A stretch of 8,000 nucleotides of DNA from Chlorobiales bacterium (lineage in GTDB: Bacteria; Bacteroidota; Chlorobiia; Chlorobiales; Chlorobiaceae): positions 1 to 8,000 of the forward strand of contig JAKSDC010000132.1 of NCBI GenBank assembly GCA_022360275.1. The letters run 5' to 3'. This document shows, in pieces, positions 5,360 to 8,000 of this stretch. The translations under genes and the position numbers were made by a program. Within the stretch, counting starts at the first letter, position 1. Each line of letters opens with the position of its first letter. Below the pieces are notes generated by a model. That model was not told the DNA's origin. It made no database searches and saw nothing but the letters and a program-made list of their open reading frames with translations.

Positions 5360-7414
5360 ATGCAGCATTTTCCGATAGCAATGTATCATTACAGCCGGAG
5401 GCAGACCCGTGAAGTTGGTTTCGGGCTTCTATCCCTTGGAGGTTACCAGCCTATACGGGTGGAGTCGATGACGACGACGCACACCATGGATACAAAGGCT
5501 TCTGTCGAGCAGTGCAGAAGGCTCTATGAGGCAGGCTGCGAGATTATCCGCCTGACGGTACCGACTGAAAAGGATGCCGAAAACCTCAAGGTTATCCGGG
5601 ATCAGCTCCGTCGGGATGGTATAGCCACACCTTTGGTAGCCGATATTCACTTTTCCCGGAAAGCCGCCCTCAAAGCGGTGGAGTCCGTTGAGAATGTTCG
5701 TATCAATCCGGGGAATTACGCCAACACCCGGAAGTTTTCAAACGAGGAATATTCCGAAGAGGCATTCAGGACTGAATATGAGAAGGTGAGGGCCGAGTTT
5801 CTTCCCCTGATTGCAAAAGCAAAGAAGTATGGGGTGTCGATGAGGATCGGCACCAACCACGGTTCGCTTTCAGACCGGATTGTCAGCCGTTACGGAAATA
5901 CGCCTGACGGGATGGTCGAGGCAGCGCTTGAGTTTGCACGAATCTGCGAGGATGAAGGGTACTACGATATTCTTTTCTCGATGAAATCATCGAACGTCCG
6001 GGTGATGATACAGGCTTACAGGCTGCTGGTCATGAAGGCGGACGCAGAGCTGCGTCATGCTTATCCCCTGCATCTGGGGGTTACCGAGGCGGGAGATGGT
6101 GATGAAGGGAGGATAAAGTCCGCAATGGGGATCGGAGCGCTGCTTGAGGAAGGGCTTGGGGATACCATACGGGTTTCCCTGACCGAAGATCCTGTCAACG
6201 AAGTGCCGGTAGGGTTCGCGCTGGTTAAAAAGTATAACGATTTCCAGAAGGTGATGGGGGAGAAAGGCCATGTGCCGGTGAACCAGCTTATCAAGGCTCA
6301 GGTTGCAAAGCCGTCGTTTGACATGCCGCCTTTCGACCCCGTCAGCTACCGCAGACGAAAAACCGTGGTGATTGGAGCAGGGTCTTCCGGCATCGGGGGA
6401 GAGAGCCTGCCGATGGTTGAGACAACCGCCAGGGAAACGGCTACAAACGGAGACAGGCTGCTTGAGGAACTTCGCAGCAGGCTTGCCGTTGAAAATCCCG
6501 ATGCGGTGCAGCGCCCGGAGTTTGTCACCATTCCTGTATCCTCGCTGGATGAAGCAACCGCGCTGGAAGCGGTCGTCGGCACACTGGGAGTGTACCGGAA
6601 TCGCGTCGGAGTCGCCGTGAGCGATCTCACGCTTGTGCCCGGAGTTATGGATACCGCAGCCAAGGTGCGCCTTGATATTGCCGAAGGCGAGATGATCGAT
6701 AAGGGGGTTTTCGATACGCTGCATGACAGGAAAGCGTTGATTGAGTTTTGTTTCAAGCATGAAAACGCTTCTGCAAAAGTCCCTGCGGAAGTGCTGGAGA
6801 GAATTGCGGTGCGGGTGAAGCAGATGGGGCTGCGGCGCATTGTGTTTTCCATTGAGTCTGCAGATACCGTCTATGTGTACCGTCATCTTGTTCGCAGTTT
6901 CAATGAGGCCGCTATCGACTATCCGCTGGTAATCCGGTACCGCGCGGGAGATAAAGACCGCCTCGGGACGCTTATCGATTGTGCGGTACAGAGTGGGGCC
7001 CTTTTCTGTGACGGAATAGGAGACATGCTTGCCTTGGAGACAGGTCTTGCCGGACATGAGGAGATAAACCTTGCCTTCAACGTACTCCAGGCGGCAAGGG
7101 TGCGTATGTCGAAAACAGAGTTCATCTCCTGTCCGGGTTGTGGAAGAACCTACTTTGATCTTGAAAAGACTGCTGCGGTCATCAAGTCCAGAATGTCCCA
7201 TCTCAAAGGATTGAAAATCGGCATCATGGGCTGTATTGTCAACGGGCCGGGCGAAATGGCGGATGCAGATTTCGGCTATGTCGGTTCAGGCAAGAACGGT
7301 GTCAGTCTCTATGTGGGCAAGGAGTGTGTGGAGTCAAACGTTCCGGAAGACGATGCCGTAGAAAAGCTGGTTGAACTGATCAAGTCACACGGGCGATGGG
7401 TCGATCCTGTGTAG
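5360..7414 (+). CDS. ispG: 4-hydroxy-3-methylbut-2-en-1-yl diphosphate synthase, long three-domain form
   Basis: IspG (GcpE) reduces 2-C-methyl-D-erythritol 2,4-cyclodiphosphate to HMBPP, the penultimate MEP-pathway step. It feeds quinones, carotenoids, chlorophyll tails and undecaprenyl phosphate. The 684-residue protein is almost twice the E. coli length. An N-terminal TIM barrel (about 10-290) has PIRVESMTTT, VADIHFSRKAAL, VRINPGNY and RIGTNHGSLSDR. An insertion domain (about 290-585) is known from the plant, Chlamydia and Bacteroidetes/Chlorobi enzymes. The C-terminal Fe-S domain has CPGC (C591, C594) and MGCIVNGPGE (C625, E632), giving the three cysteines and one glutamate that hold the [4Fe-4S] cluster. 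All ligands are intact. ATG 5360 is taken as the start; ATG 5381, just before YHYSRRQTREV, is a fair alternative. Neither has a strong Shine-Dalgarno. It lies between the DivIC-like and SDR genes, probably in one transcript. Electrons may come from ferredoxin or flavodoxin in the host. Confidence 0.96.
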   Translation: MQHFPIAMYHYSRRQTREVGFGLLSLGGYQPIRVESMTTTHTMDTKASVEQCRRLYEAGCEIIRLTVPTEKDAENLKVIRDQLRRDGIATPLVADIHFSRKAALKAVESVENVRINPGNYANTRKFSNEEYSEEAFRTEYEKVRAEFLPLIAKAKKYGVSMRIGTNHGSLSDRIVSRYGNTPDGMVEAALEFARICEDEGYYDILFSMKSSNVRVMIQAYRLLVMKADAELRHAYPLHLGVTEAGDGDEGRIKSAMGIGALLEEGLGDTIRVSLTEDPVNEVPVGFALVKKYNDFQKVMGEKGHVPVNQLIKAQVAKPSFDMPPFDPVSYRRRKTVVIGAGSSGIGGESLPMVETTARETATNGDRLLEELRSRLAVENPDAVQRPEFVTIPVSSLDEATALEAVVGTLGVYRNRVGVAVSDLTLVPGVMDTAAKVRLDIAEGEMIDKGVFDTLHDRKALIEFCFKHENASAKVPAEVLERIAVRVKQMGLRRIVFSIESADTVYVYRHLVRSFNEAAIDYPLVIRYRAGDKDRLGTLIDCAVQSGALFCDGIGDMLALETGLAGHEEINLAFNVLQAARVRMSKTEFISCPGCGRTYFDLEKTAAVIKSRMSHLKGLKIGIMGCIVNGPGEMADADFGYVGSGKNGVSLYVGKECVESNVPEDDAVEKLVELIKSHGRWVDPV

Positions 7415-7484
7415 GCTCAGGGGTCAGAAGTAGGGGCGTACAGACACGCCGGGATTCGTCTTGTAGCTATCAATACTCAACGAT

Positions 7485-8000
7485 ATGTCTTGTACGTTGA
7501 TAACCGGTGCTTCTAACGGGATCGGCAGGGAGTTCGTCCGTGAATTTGCACGACGAAAAAGTGATCTGGTGCTTGTCGCTCGTTCTGAAAGCCTGTTGCG
7601 GCAGCTCATTGCGGAAGTGAGTCCTGCAGGAAGCCCGGAAATTCATATTTGTGCCGAAGACCTTGGGGACCCGCAAAGTCCGCAGAGGGTTTATGAATAC
7701 TGTGCCAGGAATGCGCTCAGGGTCGAGTTGATAGTCAACTGTGCAGGATTTGGTTTTGCCGGTGGCTATGCTTCGATGCCTTTAGACGAACTCCAGGAGA
7801 TGGTGCAGGTAAATACTGCGGCAATGGCCGTGCTTGTACGGCTTTTTATCCCTGATATGATAGCGCAAAAGAAGGGAGGAGTCATAAATATATCTTCGAT
7901 CGGCGGATTTCAAGGGGTTCCTTTTCTGGGGCTCTACGCGGCAACGAAGTCGTTTATCATTACGTTCAGCGAATCACTCCACGAGGAGTTGAGCGATCAG
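7485..8000 (+). CDS. Short-chain dehydrogenase/reductase (SDR), 5' part, cut by window edge
   Basis: The first 172 residues of a classical SDR are visible; the 3' end lies outside. The Rossmann fold opens with the NAD(P)-binding TGASNGIG (7-14). NCAG (85-88) matches the NNAG motif. The catalytic tetrad is complete: N110, S138 in ISSIGGF, and Y151-x3-K155 in YAATKSF. LVLVARS after the second strand includes an arginine (R33) often seen in NADP-preferring enzymes, so NADPH is my guess. The overall pattern recalls the broad DltE/YqjQ-like group of SDRs, whose substrates are mostly unknown. ATG 7485 lies 70 bases after the ispG stop without a clear Shine-Dalgarno. No terminator is seen between them, so read-through from ispG is likely. 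The substrate cannot be named. Confidence 0.9.
   Translation, partial: MSCTLITGASNGIGREFVREFARRKSDLVLVARSESLLRQLIAEVSPAGSPEIHICAEDLGDPQSPQRVYEYCARNALRVELIVNCAGFGFAGGYASMPLDELQEMVQVNTAAMAVLVRLFIPDMIAQKKGGVINISSIGGFQGVPFLGLYAATKSFIITFSESLHEELSDQ

Noticed and set aside
4413..5381. 322-codon minus-strand open frame across the eno end, the DivIC-like gene and the ispG start
   Set aside because: It spans three plus-strand coding regions and their spacers, has no domain or membrane pattern that makes sense, and its composition looks like a reverse-complement artefact.
5987..7201. 404-codon minus-strand open frame inside ispG
   Set aside because: It lies wholly antisense to well-conserved ispG. The predicted protein is rich in His, Arg and Cys with no recognisable motif, as expected of a shadow frame.

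Overview
This window looks like an ordinary, densely packed chromosomal segment from a green sulfur bacterium (Chlorobi/Chlorobiota, perhaps Chlorobium or Prosthecochloris). The phylum call is my inference. It rests on the long three-domain IspG typical of the Bacteroidetes/Chlorobi/Chlamydia/plant group, the EF-G-2-like paralogue, the moderate GC content by eye, and several genes that lack a Shine-Dalgarno sequence. No ribosomal or photosynthesis gene is present to confirm it.

Layout, left to right. The 3' end of a 4Fe-4S ferredoxin-type gene (+) stops at 325 and is followed by a textbook intrinsic terminator (353-390). A polyprenol-phosphate mannosyltransferase-like family 2 glycosyltransferase (+) fills 415-1158. 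It converges on a 694-residue EF-G paralogue on the minus strand (1283-3367); the 124-base gap between them holds an interrupted palindrome (1209-1270). A 235-base divergent region (3368-3602) separates the EF-G-like gene from enolase (+, 3603-4916). A hairpin with a T-rich tail follows enolase. Next come a small DivIC/FtsB-family membrane protein (+, 5013-5324), a long IspG (+, 5360-7414) and the 5' part of a short-chain dehydrogenase/reductase (+, 7485 to beyond 8000). The last three are close together in one direction and may be co-transcribed.

The genes are mainly housekeeping: glycolysis/gluconeogenesis (enolase), isoprenoid supply (IspG, MEP pathway), cell division (DivIC/FtsB-like), polyprenol-linked sugar transfer (family 2 glycosyltransferase) and a translation GTPase paralogue. 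IspG, the glycosyltransferase and the division protein all touch envelope or lipid-carrier biology, but this link is only suggestive.

I found no CRISPR array, tRNA, rRNA, transposase, phage gene or evident undescribed system. The observations most worth a second look are the palindrome between the convergent genes, the EF-G paralogue without the usual catalytic histidine, and the single amber codon that separates enolase from the DivIC-like frame.
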